From Azolla caroliniana (taxonomy: Eukaryota; Polypodiophyta), in the NCBI GenBank assembly GCA_043228905.1, contig JBHGNT010000020.1:13268001-13332000 (forward strand): DNA of 64,000 nt, given 5' to 3'. Positions 46,770 to 59,085 of this stretch are shown piece after piece; position 1 is the first letter of the stretch; each line of letters opens with the position of its first letter. The notes beneath the pieces were generated by a model. The model was not told the DNA's origin, did not search any database, and saw only the letters and a list, made by a program, of their open reading frames with translations. The position numbers were made by a program, and so were the translations under genes.

Positions 46770-48114
46770 ATTCGTAGTAATTTCTATGGAGGACCAATCC
46801 ACAGAGACGTGAACCCACGATGGCATATGATCGACGCCCTTCGAGTATCCACTTCGTGTCGAGTTCCCTCATTTCAAGTGGAAGGCATTTGCAACGGCAT
46901 CATCGGCATCCCATACATGCCTTCAACATATTATCTCTCACTTCCTTACATCTTTTCATTGTAAGCATGGGACTACATTCTGTAGCCATGCATTCCCTTC
47001 TGTCTCTTTTAGTATGTGTGCATATGGACTACTTTCAATAGTTGGCATTTTGCATAATCTTAGTATTTCCTTTCCTTTCCAATGCACGGGACTACATTGT
47101 AGCCGGCATTTGTATTCAACATATGTTCTACCCTTCCGTTGTAACCAATATACCTTGCATCACTCTCCCTCCCACTCACTTTCCGTTGCAAGATATCCTT
47201 CCCCCATAGTCTCTCTCTATATTAACTTTACCCCTGTTTTATCTTTACCTAATTCTCAACATACCCTTACCTATTTTCAACTCTACCCCTTCCCTAACTT
47301 TTTGATATTTCCACTATACCCTCCCCCTTACTTTTCCTTATCTTTAACTCTACCCCTCCCCTAACTTTTCCATATTTTCACTATACCCTCCCCCTTACTT
47401 TTCCTTATCTTTAACTCTACCCCTTCCCAAACCTTTCCATATTTTCACTATACCCTCCCCCTTATTTTTCCTTATCTTTAACTCTACCCTTTCCCAAACT
47501 TTTCAATATTTTCACTATATCCTCCCCCTTACTTTTCCTTATCTTTAACTCTACCCCTCCCCTAACTTTTCCATATTTTCACTATACCCTCCCCCTTACT
47601 TTTCCTTATCTTTAACTCTACCCCTTCCCTAACTTTTCAATATTTTCACTATACCCTCCCCCTTACTTTTCCTTATCTTTAACTCTACCCCTCACATTTT
47701 AACTTTCTCTCTCACACTTCTCTCTTACCCTTCCTCTCTCTTTCTCTCTCACACTCCCCTACATGTTTTTCAAATAACCCTGTCTCGTTCACCAATTTCA
47801 ATCTACCCCTTTCCCCCTTCCTTTTTTCTAGAATTACATTCATACCCCTCCCTCTTTTAGTAAATTTCTCGTACCCCTCCCCCTTTCATTCTTCTTAATC
47901 TCACTCTACCCTTTCCTCCTCCACTTTAATTTCCAATATACCCTCCAATTCTTCCTACCCCCCTCCTTTTTTCAAAGATCTCCATACATTCTAACGTACT
48001 TCACCATCCCTAACTCCCACCTCACACACTTCTCTCTTACCCTTCCTCTCTCTTTCTCTCTCACACTCCCCTACATGTTTTTCAAATAACCCCAAAAAAT
48101 CTTCTATCCCACAC
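46770..48114 (+). mobile_element. internal region of the ribozyme element, copy 2 (non-coding)
   Basis: 1345 bp, the same length and apparently the same sequence as 43126-44470, including the 67-bp array at about 47271-47695. Confidence 0.8.
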
Positions 48115-48187
48115 CAAATATATCAAACCCCATATCTCCTACATCATCAAATTTGAACACACACACACACACACACACACAATCTCC

Positions 48188-48221
<34 letters not shown>

Positions 48222-48395
48222 TCCCTTATCTTCCCTATATAAACCTCTCCAATTCTAAATGGTCATGTGCACTGATGAGCTCCTTAGGAGCGAAACTAGT
48301 TTGCCACATCGACCATTTCTTTGTATTACTTTTTAAGTTTCTTAATATGAATTAGTTTTTAGTCTATTTCTCTCTCTCTAAACTTTGTACATATC

Positions 48396-48445
<50 letters not shown>

Positions 48446-48528
48446 ATTCTCACTCTTAATCTCACATTCACCCACCGATTGTATACCGTTCGCACTCCTT
48501 GTATTGACCTCACGGTCTAGAACTCACA
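48115..48528 (+). repeat. hammerhead-bearing long repeat, copy 5
   Basis: 414 bp; right repeat of the second complete element and the right boundary of the array with copia gag. TATA box at 48236-48243. Confidence 0.9.
48257..48318 (+). ncRNA. type I hammerhead ribozyme, copy 5
   Basis: Identical over 62 nt to copy 1. Predicted cleavage after 48301, giving 1771 nt from copy 4. Confidence 0.93.
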
Positions 48529-50153
48529 TTCCGCTCCTTCGGGAATGGGTGTCGGTGTTGCTTGTCGAATTGGCACGCTTCGCATACACCTTCAATCTCC
48601 TTCTCTTTGAATGTCGGGAGTCCGATAACGACTCCTTTCGATCTCATTGCTTTGAGTTTGTTGAGATTGATGTGACCGATTCGCTTATGCCATAGCTCTA
48701 TGTCGGAGTCGGCTTTCGTGCTTTTCGCGAACATGGCGGATTTCATCTCGTGCGAATCGAGAATGAACATCCGGCCCTCTCTTCTTCCGTGTGCGATGAT
48801 TCGGCCTTCTTTTTTTATGACGCACCCTTCTTGATCGAATCGTACTTGCATCCCTTGCTCAACCATTTGGCCGACCGAGACCAAATTCTTCGTGATAGTG
48901 GGAACATGCAAGACATTTTTAATGTATGTTTGCTTATCTCTTTCGCCAAACAGGACATTGCCAATGTGCCAAATCGGGTGTGTAGTGTCATCTCCAGTTT
49001 CGACATAACCAGGTCGCTCCGGCTCTCGAAGTTCGAGAAACCATTCTTTATGGGATGTCATATGGTTTGAGGTTCCGGACTCTACAAACCATACGTCCTC
49101 CAGATTGAGGGCACTAGTTAAGGTAGAGGCCGACATAGAGTTTGCTCTATGTTTCATCATGAACATTCCGCCACGGTCGGAGTTGTATGCGTACATTCCG
49201 CCACGATCCTCGTAGTCGGAGTTGTGCCCGTACATTCCGCTATACTCTTCGTAGTCAGAATTGTGCGCGTAATTCGTGAGTTGTCGGCTTGTGGAAGCCG
49301 ATTCACGCATCTTCTTTCGGCACTCTTCTTCGTGGTGGCCGAGCTTTCCGCAATATCCGCATTCGGTTGCGTTTTGATGGCTTGAGCTGGAGTGAAAGCT
49401 CCCCCTTCTTGCAAAGGTTCCTCGTTGGCCTCCGTTTTGCGGCCGAAATTGAGAGTTGTTGTCGTAGGTCGGAGCTCGTCCGCCTTGTCCTTGGCCGAAT
49501 CGGCCTCTCGCTCGTCCGCGTCCTCTTCCTCCATTAGAGTGTGTGTAGAGCATGTGGCCTTCCGACTCATTGCTCCTTGTACGCACGTGGTTTTCTTCGA
49601 CCAATAGCATTGATTGGAGCTCAAAGAAGGAGAGAGATTTCTCCCGTGCTAGAACGGCGGTTCGCATCGCGCCGAACCGTGGTGCGAGGCCGCCGAGGCA
49701 TATTTGCACCATCTCATCATCATCTATACTTACGCTTATTGAGCCGAGCGAGTCACAAAGCTCCTTGATCTTCAAGGTGTATGTCGTGATGGACATGTCC
49801 CTTTGTTGAATGTTGTTCAACTCTTGCCACAGTTGAAGCTTCCTCGCGGTCGTGTTGGCAGTGAAAATCTTTCGTAGGTTTTCCCACGCTTCCTTCGGTG
49901 TCTTGGCTTCTCGAATGCAATCGAGCATGTGGTCGTGAACACATGTCGCCAAACAATACATCACGCGGCTTGCAGCTTGCTCCCATGTTGCGTATCCGGG
50001 AGCCGCTTCGGCGGGTCGGACTTCATGCACTCCTTTGATGTAGCTCCAATAGCCTTGTCCAACAAGGTATTGGTGCATCTTGTACTCCCAAGATGCGAAG
50101 TTGTTTCAATCCAATTTCTCGGTAGGGAGAGCACTCCCCATTTGAGTATTCAT
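48529..50153 (-). pseudogene. copia gag-protease, original copy, one early stop
   Basis: The presumed start is the ATG at 50153 (MNTQMGSALPTEKLD), but a TGA at 50108-50106 follows after 15 codons. The frame then continues NNFASWEYKMHQYLVGQGYW, the typical copia gag N-terminus, through a UBN2-like region, a GRGRGRARGRFGQGQGG RNA-binding stretch and the CCHC knuckle to the GAG-pre-integrase domain, where the ribozyme repeat cuts it. One residue (L for P in KSLSFF) separates it from the two duplicated segments. The protease motif is ESGT instead of D-S/T-G, so it was inactive or very diverged. Confidence 0.9.
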
Positions 50154-50305
50154 TATGTCGATTCTTCTTCTTCTTCTTCTTCTTCTCTCTTCGAGTGCGA
50201 GCTATGTAGCGAAGCTATCAATAGCGATGAGCCGGTTCTTGGTCGTCGGCGTGGAGCACAACACACGATCACGATGAGGCGAATGGGCTAGATCGAGCTA
50301 CCAAA

Positions 50306-50319
50306 CTGCTCTAATACAA
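50306..50319 (-). promoter_or_regulatory. primer-binding site of the older copia element
   Basis: TTGTATTAGAGCAG on the minus strand next to the 5' LTR resembles the tRNA-iMet site TGGTATCAGAGC with two changes. Confidence 0.7.
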
Positions 50320-50367
50320 TGTAAAGAATCAAGAGATGGATTCTTGTGAAGCGGAATAGGTGTGAAC

Positions 50368-50400
<33 letters not shown>

Positions 50401-50681
50401 CAAGGAATACGCAAGGTAAAAGTATATAGACAAAGGAGAAAGACTCGACGTTATACAAGATGGGAGGAGGGTGCTTTATGTAGTCACCCTCTCTCGTCAT
50501 TAACAACAAGGCTCATGGAGCATGGGGAATGTGAAAGCTCATAAGTTATGTGTCATAGAATATAATTCTATGACTCATACTAAATGCTAGAATACAAAGT
50601 GGTGACTCTTGACCGTTGAGGTGTCTCTTCACTCTCAAGGTGAGTTCACACACTAGACCAAGTTGAGCTTGATTCTCAACA
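50320..50681 (-). repeat. 5' LTR of the older copia element
   Basis: 362 bp; pairs with 37703-38087. Contains a (TG)n(AG)n microsatellite. Confidence 0.93.
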
Positions 50682-50686
50682 GATAT

Positions 50687-51393
50687 ATAGCAATAAAACT
50701 TGATGGAAAAGCATTTCTTTGTGTATGAACAAATGTTTGATATATAGTTATCTTGCGCTATTGTTGGAATTCACACACTCAAGCCCTTACACACTTTGAA
50801 GATAGAATACATAATAAAGTTTTCTTTAGTAGTCCAATGGCAAGCAAGAGAGAGAGACTAAAGATATTTTTAAGATACACAAGCAACAGTTTGCGATATA
50901 TGGGACTTGTTCTTGCCAATTTCCCGCAAAGAGCCACAACAAGGAGCGATATACAATGGATGTTTCAATGTACATTAAAGCACTTGAGTTACTTTATTGT
51001 AATCCCGTGAATCACTTAATTTAGGTTTCCACTACCATCAATAATATCATGCATTGCAAAAAACAATGTGTGTTGATTAATTAGGAGCACATCACTCAAA
51101 GGGGTATTATCGCTATTGTCATCATTCATGACCTCACTATGTGGATACATTTAGTTTGGCATGTAATAGATTTAGTTCTAGTTAGACACCTTGAATGACG
51201 ATTAGTGTACTTTAAGATCTCACTTGATATGTAAATTGAGTTGGGTTAGCTAATTACAAAAGTATACATTATGTGGCCTCACATATACCATATAGAGCCA
51301 AGTTTGGCAAAGCAAGGAATTTTGTCATCAAAATATGATCTACATTTCATGTATTTCCAAACACTTGTACCAAACAATCTAAGGTAATGATTT
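50687..51393. other. intergenic DNA, no gene seen
   Basis: AT-rich; ends in the probable 3' flank of the OVATE family gene. Confidence 0.6.
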
Positions 51394-51751
51394 CTATCCA
51401 AAGAGCTCACACCAAACCTCATTGAAAACCTTGACAATGGTATGGTGGTATTGGTCGGAATTCAAACCCATGTAACATTGAAGCAATTCCACAAGATCAA
51501 CCATTCTATGAAGCTTCTTGGTAACAATCATCTCTCTCATTGATTCTTTGAAATCTTGACTAGGGTCATACGAACTCTTCACCATAGCCAAACTTTCGTA
51601 CATCTTTAGTTTAGTGTTATTATTCATATAATCATTGCTAGTGAAGGAGGAGGACAAGCTTCTATGGTGGGTTAAGTTCTCATTATCATGATCATCATGA
51701 AGACTAGACTTCATGGTCCGTGAGATAGGTTCCAAAATAGAATGATTGGAA

Positions 51752-51782
<31 letters not shown>

Positions 51783-53142
51783 AAGAAGAAGATTTAGCAC
51801 ATGGCCTAGCCAATGAAGAAGTTTCACAAGAGTTCATGTGATGATTATTGTTGATGACATCTGATGACCTTCTATTGTCTAGGGGTAAACACGAATATTG
51901 ATCAAGTAATGATGAAGTCTTCTTTAATCTAGAATTTGAGGTTTTTGCAGTAGAGGAACTAGATTGACCATTACTACTATGATAAATATTACTATATGGT
52001 AAACTTTTATTGCATGGATTGTTATATAGGCAATCATTAGTTGTGCTTAAATTTACATCATAATAATGTTTCTTCAAGTCTCGACCATGTTTTACTTTAG
52101 CTCTCGATCGAAGCAACTTGAAAAGGTTGTAGTTTGTTGGTGGCCGAGTGTCACAAAATGTATATTGGTTAGAGTTATCAACGCCTCTTAGATTAAGTGA
52201 CTTACATTTCCTCATCCTACTAGAAGCTATAGGTTTACCCTCCATAATTTGGTTGCCACAATTATCTTCACTAGTTGTGATAGAGTTAGAGAAATCTTTA
52301 TCCCAATAATTGCTATAAGCATTGGAGCTAGAGTTAGACGATGAAACACTTCGCCTCACACTAGATGTACCCATCATGCCCTCATCATTATTATAACTAT
52401 TTGTAATAGTACTATTATGATGATTAAGGTTATGATTACCTTCTTTAAGCAAGATATTTTCTTCATAGAAAGTATCTCCACATGTGGTTGGAGGTGACAA
52501 GTCATCACGCCTCCTTGGGGCATGGTCTAGCCATAAATCGAACTTGGGACCTCTTCCTCGCGGATGATGTGTAGGGGTCGGTAACGCAATTGTGGAGGAT
52601 GGGCTCGGATGTAAGTACTTCTTCTTCCGTGTCCCCTCACCTTCCAAGCTTAATGCCTCGAGCCTCATTTTCAATTCTTGCACATCCAAGTAACTATCCC
52701 GACTAGGACGAGGAGCCATAATGGGATTGTGTGATGAACCCGAATGGGAGGTACTACGATTCATCATATAACATTGTTGTGGGGGTGAATGACTATTATT
52801 AGTATGGGTAGGTTGATTTGTACTAGTTATAGGTAATGTTAGGAATGATGAGTTAGTAGTGGAAGTAGTGGTACTAGTAGAAGTGACACTAGGAACATAA
52901 ACACTAGGGTTTGTTTGTTGTAAGCTAATTGTATGATTAACAACATAATTAGCATTGTGCTCCATATCATTAGTATTGTTACTAGAATTACTAGAGAAAC
53001 CATCTGCATCTAGCTCAACTCCATCATTCTTATGAGGGCAATCATTCCCACCACGGCCATTAATGTGATTGAGCTTATTATGGAACCAATTGGAATGGTG
53101 CATAAGAATGTGGGGTAATTTGAGCCTTAGTAGTTTCCCCAT
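51394..53142 (-). CDS. OVATE family protein (OFP), transcriptional repressor type
   Basis: I choose the ATG at 53142 (MGKLLRLKLPHIL) because it gives the usual OFP N-terminus with a Trp-Phe motif (SNWFHNKLNHI); an upstream in-frame ATG at 53190 would add 16 residues. The protein is 582 residues, long for an OFP, through Ser-, Asn- and His-rich filler, including a Ser run from a (GAA)n tract near 51757-51790. The C-terminal ~60 residues are a clear OVATE/DUF623 domain: YDPSQDFKESMREMI, DLVELLQCYMGLNS, HHTIVKVFNEVW. Such proteins repress growth genes, bind TALE homeodomain and TRM proteins and shape organs. A KR-rich patch (SRMRKCKSLNLRG) may be a nuclear signal. No intron is needed, as usual for OFPs. 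Confidence 0.88.
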
Positions 53143-53296
53143 AGATAGATGAATCAACCGGGGTCTTTGTTTTCTTAGGGTTTCTCCCAATAAGATTAAA
53201 GCTCACCTCTCTAATGAGATTGGGTCTGTCTAACCTATTTGTATTATTCTTCTCTCTCTCTCTTTCTCTCTCTTTGTGACTATAAATGTATGTATT

Positions 53297-53310
53297 GTAT
53301 ATATATATAT
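53297..53310 (-). promoter_or_regulatory. TATA-like box of the OVATE family gene
   Basis: A run of ATATATATATATAC on the minus strand about 155 bases before the chosen ATG; a (GA)n tract at 53248-53275 lies in the predicted leader. Confidence 0.35.
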
Positions 53311-53459
53311 GTATTATGTTATGTTGTAGCTCTCCCTCTTCAGTTTGAGCAGCAACTAAACACACAGAATAGGAAAGGAGATGAAAGCAAGAGGCAAAAA
53401 GCAAGGAGCGTGAAATTGGAAGTCTATTTATTTATTTATTTTGCTTTTTCTTTTATTTG

Positions 53460-53744
53460 TCTTGTCTTCTTCTTCTTCTTCTTTTCTCATGTTTTTGTTT
53501 TTTCGTTTATTTTTAATTAGAGATAATACTCTCTCTTCTGTTCTTCTGTTCTTCTGTTCTTCTTTTTTTTATTTTTCCTTTTTTCTTTTGTTTTTTATTT
53601 TTATTTTCTCTTTCTAAAAGGATGGGTCCCATTTGATGATTGGAATCTTTTCACATGGCAGTTTCTTATTTGCTCAAATAAAATTAAAATATAGCTTTTT
53701 TTACATTTTTTATTTTCTTTTATATTTTTTTATTTTTTATTTTA

Positions 53745-53775
<31 letters not shown>

Positions 53776-53825
53776 TTATTTTATTTTATTTTTTATCTTT
53801 TATCTTTTATCTTTTATCTTTTGTT
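53460..53825. repeat. T-rich microsatellite block
   Basis: TTC, GTTCTTCT, TTTTA and TTTTATC units in succession; low-complexity translations only. Confidence 0.9.
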
Positions 53826-56800
53826 GCGTGTGCTTAATTTGTTACCTCTTTAAATAAAGGGATATTTGAGACAAAGGTCATTTCCTTTGTTTCATATATA
53901 GTCAACTCTTAAATCATGAGGTAAACAAAAAACAATTCACTCTCGTAGCGCAACTCAAGATTAGGCAAGGCCACTGTTGTTCCTCCTATTGATTGCCATG
54001 CAATGTTAGGGAGTTCATAAATGAGGTGCAAATGGGCTTACTAACCACATGGTTGACCTCATCTCGAGTTCCGAAGCTTCACGAAAATTGAGACTATCAA
54101 ACCATGACCTCAATGTGATCACATATGGAAACCTTGTCCGCAACCCAGTCGCGACACATCAAAAGGATCATGAAACATGTGAGAATCGTGGGACTCAGTA
54201 TATGTCAGTCGCCATTGTGTTCTATGAAAAAGTATATGGACGATCTTGTCACATATCACCGCTAAAGAGATGTGATGTTACAGACTCTGGATCATAATGC
54301 AAATTTATATATGGAATATGTAAAGACAAATAAGTGGAAGAATGTTCAGAAGAGAGCAAAGCACAAAGAAGGGAAACCAAACTAGGTATGACAAAACAAT
54401 AAATAAATACAAGTTAACAAACCTTGATGTTTTACTACATGAACCAAACTATGTACATCATGGATAGGAGCCCCATGATATAACAAAACTCTTATCATGC
54501 ATTATCACCCATGATATAACATACTCTTAACAATTTGGTTGATGTGGGCTTACTTGTATGATGTGGGTTATTGAAGCCCCATAATTGGCATCAACCTATG
54601 GAGCATGACTTGAGTACAAGAAATTTGTTGGCTTCATTTTCCACCTTTTGATAACATGGTTTAGTTTTTCCTACAAGATTCTATTATTAACATGTGTTTG
54701 GGGGCTTTTCCTACAATGTCTATCATAATCATGTGTCAAGTGTCAAGTGTTCACTATGAAATGTTAATCCCATTCTTTGGGTTCAACTTAAGGTCCTTTT
54801 TAATACATTCTTTGCATGTAGAGGACTCCCTTTTATGCAAAGAATGTAACAAAAAAGGGAGATTAATAGATTGCATAAAAAAAGGGTATGTTTAATTCCC
54901 ATGGTGTTTATTGGACCAGGGATTTCTAACCAATCCTTGAATGTAGTCATGATTTAAATAGATTTATATAAAGTGAAGCCCCTAAATCCAATGAATGCAA
55001 TTTTGGGTGCGGTTGTAAATTTTTCAATGACATTTAGTATAATATGACCAAATTTGTAGAGCCTTTGAGACGAATCTCCTAATTCATCAAAAGTGTGCAA
55101 TATACTACATAGCACAGCCATTGTTTCTAGTGTTTTTCGCCTCTTTGATGTAAGCTCATTCACAATCATGTGAACAAAGTAGAACATGTAAACCATTGGA
55201 TCTTCCTCGACTATAAGACTACTCATATCTTTATCTCAATTGTAATAGTCATTAATGTGCATGTGTCCTTTTGATAATCCTTATGTTGCTTGGATTTATC
55301 TCTTGAAATAGAGCACCCAATACCTTGTATTTGTTTATTAAGTGCATGTAACAACATTCTCATTTGGAGTTGGGGTAACTTGCTTCCATTTTATCTAACT
55401 TGAAGAGAGTGCCAAGGTGGCACAAATGTTGTGTTGATGTAAGATGTAATAATCACTCCAAACTAACATAATATTGTTCCATAAATGTGATCCATTCGGA
55501 TAACGTTTGTGTCAAACTATGACTTTGTGCACTATTTTGATGCTTCTTGTAAGAAGTAAAATACTATTTGAAAATAATAAAAGCTAATGGAGTAACTTTG
55601 GTCTTGTATAATAATCAATGCCCATAAGAAAATAATAAAGAAACCCAACAATCAATTGGAGAATCCGGTTGCAAATAAACAAAATCTCTGAAAGAATATG
55701 AGATAATAATAAAAATCCCTAATGTGAGAGGAATATGGTGTGGATTTGAGCCGACAATTTCGGGAAAGAACAAGCACAATTTGGATAAGCTAGACATTTG
55801 CCTACTTGAGCCTAGTGTTAATGGCACAACGCTTTTATACCCCATGGTAGCTAATGTAACCACAAAACCATACAAACCTTTCTCATCGTTTACGTTACTC
55901 TAGAATCGTTTTGGGAGATGGGGCCTACTTGCATAACATTTCAATGTCCATGAGGCAATAGTCGAACATTTTCATGACATGACATTTGTCTGAAGCCATA
56001 TGTTTTCCCCAATGATAAACATAAATGTGTTTTAAGCAAAACCAAGTATCTCATAGAACCAATTGTTAACCTAATCATGCGTGATGCCCCTCTTTTTACG
56101 TCAACATGTGTGTCTTGGAACAATTATACATTAAAGTTGGTTTTCACGTGGTTGGCAAATATATGGCATACACTTAATGCTACCATAAGCGCAATGTTAT
56201 GCATTTTTTAAGAGGACCCAAATTCTTCAAAACCTCGAAATCTTTCAAGCATCTATGAAGATCATGGAATCGACTAAAATGTTTATATGTTTTTTCTCCT
56301 TCAATCATAAAAGTTATGTGAGATGCTTCAAATGGGAGGAAGGGGCTACTAACATAATTCCAATTGCGTAACAATGCTTGCAAACTTCTTTCGTAAGGTT
56401 CTTCATGACAAGATTGATTGGAATTGAATAGAGAGCTTAGATATCTATCATTGCATTAGAGCTGTGGAAATCATCAAAATACACTAACTTCTTGGACATT
56501 TCTAAAAGAGAAAAAACAGAATACCCCAACTCTTGGACGTTTAAGTAATGGCCATAGGTGAAATGGATCTACATGTTATGATGCTTCAATTGTTGATTAT
56601 CCAATTAATTGCCTTTGTAGTGTAAAAACGGTGGTAAACTTATGTGTTGGAAGACCAATTTTTGTACGGATTTTGAATGTGAAGATGATGTTTACCTTTG
56701 TAATGCCAAGTTGAAAGAAATGCACCATTTTCTTATAGCCTTCCTATAGAAACAACGCGCACAACATTGTTTTTGCACACCCTTCCAATTCTAGGGGTGA

Positions 56801-58788
56801 TTGATTGTACATATAAATGCATAAAACATCACATACAATGGACATCACATACAATAGACAATGGAGATGAAACCATATTATATTATATTCAATTACCACC
56901 AACAACTGCAATGAATTAAATTTTCATCGAGTTAATGCATTTCAATCTTGGGATGTGGATAAAAAAAACACTAGATGGGTGGAAAACTGACTACAAAGTT
57001 TATACAACTAGTGCATAAATAAGATATTGAAAATCTTCAGAAATAAAAAGAGCAAATGTAAGGGATGTGATAAGAGACTTGACTCATGTCGATACCATGC
57101 ATGCACCCAATTCTATATTTTTATCACCATTCAAGTCTCAAATGCTTTTTTGTCTCACAATTGACTTTTGTAGGGTTAGAACTCTCGACAAACTTTAATA
57201 TGTCTTTCTTAGCTTTCTAAGCTTTCTTTATTATTTTGATTGTTTTTTGACAAATAGAATATGGAATTGTTTAATCGAGCCTTGAATAAGTGATCATCAA
57301 ATCATTGATCTTGGGTTTGATTCCCAAGTACGATGATGCATAATGGGATCTAAGTTGCCAGCTTCCAAACTATAAGTTTGTACTTGAGGTTGTTTAAATA
57401 ACTTGAAAAAACGCACAAGTTTTCCTCATTTTAAACCAACAGCCATAGAGAACATGAGGTTGCAAAGTACTACTACATGCATAGATAGTGTAGAGTCTGG
57501 ACTAACTAGAAATTTTGAGTGGTCCATATCTGAAATTTCATGCCCAATTTTCTCTCTATATTATGTAATTGTAAAAATAAATTTATGTGACCAAGTGTCA
57601 CGGTTAGACTTTATTATACCATACCCATATGAGATAATTGTTATTCTCCATTGAATACATAGTTTAATGATAGTTTGCAACTTGGCCTCTGATCTATAGT
57701 CCTCTACCTATGCTAGAGTTTGTCTCTCGGGGCCACTTTGCATCTAAGATAACCCTTCAAATAATGACCCAATGTCGTGTTTTTTCTTTTGTATTCATGT
57801 GCATGAGCCTTTTACATGTGGCATTGATGGTGATTGGAAGTTTGCATCTAGCGTACCCTCTAGTTGGACCCAAGAGGTATTGATATCTAAAGCACCATGG
57901 CATTATTATTCCTTGGATCCTCACTACAATTTCTAATGACTTGGTTTTATAGGTACATGGTTTTAAGGGAAGAACCTTGATATACCCTTGAGTTGTTCTT
58001 TATTTCTGTAAATGCCCCTATGTCTTCATTATTCATATGCCCTTGGTTAGTCTTGCCTCGAGCAATTATTTGTGTTAGTTGAATGCATGTGCCAGATTAG
58101 TCCCTTTTCTCCCAATTATATGTGTTATTTAGGCATTTATATGGTCATGTTTGTCCCCTTTTTCTTTGTTTCAAGTCTTGACTATGGGTAGATAGAAACT
58201 TGCATGAGTGAAACTTCAATTAGGCAAAACAAATATTGATTGGATTATTCTTTACAATCGGTAACAAGCAATACAATATAGTTACTTATACGATTTCCAC
58301 ACAAGTTTCATGTAGGGTTGACGTCAAGATGGTTCTCCAACACAAGTTAGTAGTGCAAGTTTTAATTTTCATATATGTAGATAATGTCTATGGACTTGTA
58401 TCTAGATGTTTGTGCAAAAAATGCAACCAAATCTAATATTATTGTAACTAGTGTAATTCATTTAGGATAACGAATTCCTCTCTCATAGCTCAATGTTGTC
58501 ATTCACATTAATCTGTAGGTTTTAGGCTTCTATGTCACACGATTGATGGATCTACGAACCCACCCAACCACCCTTAAAAAAAGGCAATCAAAGTGCCATT
58601 TTGGTCATCTAAGCTTAGAAATATCCAAGAATTCCACAAACTAAATATTCAATATTACTCTATTACTAATTACATGACTTTCAAAGAAAAACATTAATGA
58701 ATGTCTACTTACTAACTGAAGATGGTGAGTGGTGGTGAATTAAAAACTATCCACAAATTTTCACTAATAGTTATCCACCTTTATTTTT

Positions 58789-59085
58789 AGTGAGTATTAT
58801 TTGCATGATAATGCTCTTAAGTCATTCTTTCGTTGTCAATACTGTAAATCTTGAAAAACGACTCGCTCAATGAAATGATAAAGCTCCTACAATAACCTCA
58901 TCTATTACAAAAACTTGTGCACCCAAAATCTACTATTGTCTTTATTCTGTGTGAGTATCATTGGCATCATAATGCTCATAAGTCATTCTTTCGTTGTCAA
59001 TACTGTAAATGAGTAAGGACTCGCTTAATGAAATGATGAAGCTCCTGCTGTAATCTCATCAATAACAAAAAATTGTGTAATCTCA
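58789..59085. repeat. direct repeat, about 161-bp period x 2
   Basis: GTCATTCTTTCGTTGTCAATACTGTAAAT occurs at 58821 and 58982, each preceded by TGAGTAT...CATAATGCTC and followed by GACTCGCT-AATGAAATGAT-AAGCTCCT. Confidence 0.85.

Larger units (their letters stand above)
37703..50681 (-). mobile_element. older Ty1/copia element, broken and enlarged by a ribozyme element array, target duplication GATAT
   Basis: LTRs at 37703-38087 and 50320-50681 read TGTTGAGAATC...GATTCTTTACA on the minus strand. They are flanked by GATAT at 37698-37702 and 50682-50686. They differ by several substitutions and indels, so this insertion is older than the two other LTR elements. Between them are gag, a pol remnant and, in place of most of integrase, a 7.7-kb array of hammerhead-bearing repeats mixed with two extra copies of a gag segment. 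Both flanks also share a ~40-bp similarity (TGGAAAA...CAAATGTTTGATAT), a repeat that pre-dated the insertion. Confidence 0.93.

Noticed and set aside
40863-50153. Whole triplication as a pure assembly artefact
   Set aside because: Units differ in microsatellite lengths and one gag residue, which copies made by assembly error would not; still listed as a check.
54954-55200. 90-codon minus-strand frame near 55 kb
   Set aside because: No recognisable motif, isolated, in AT-rich DNA with no promoter or neighbouring exon.
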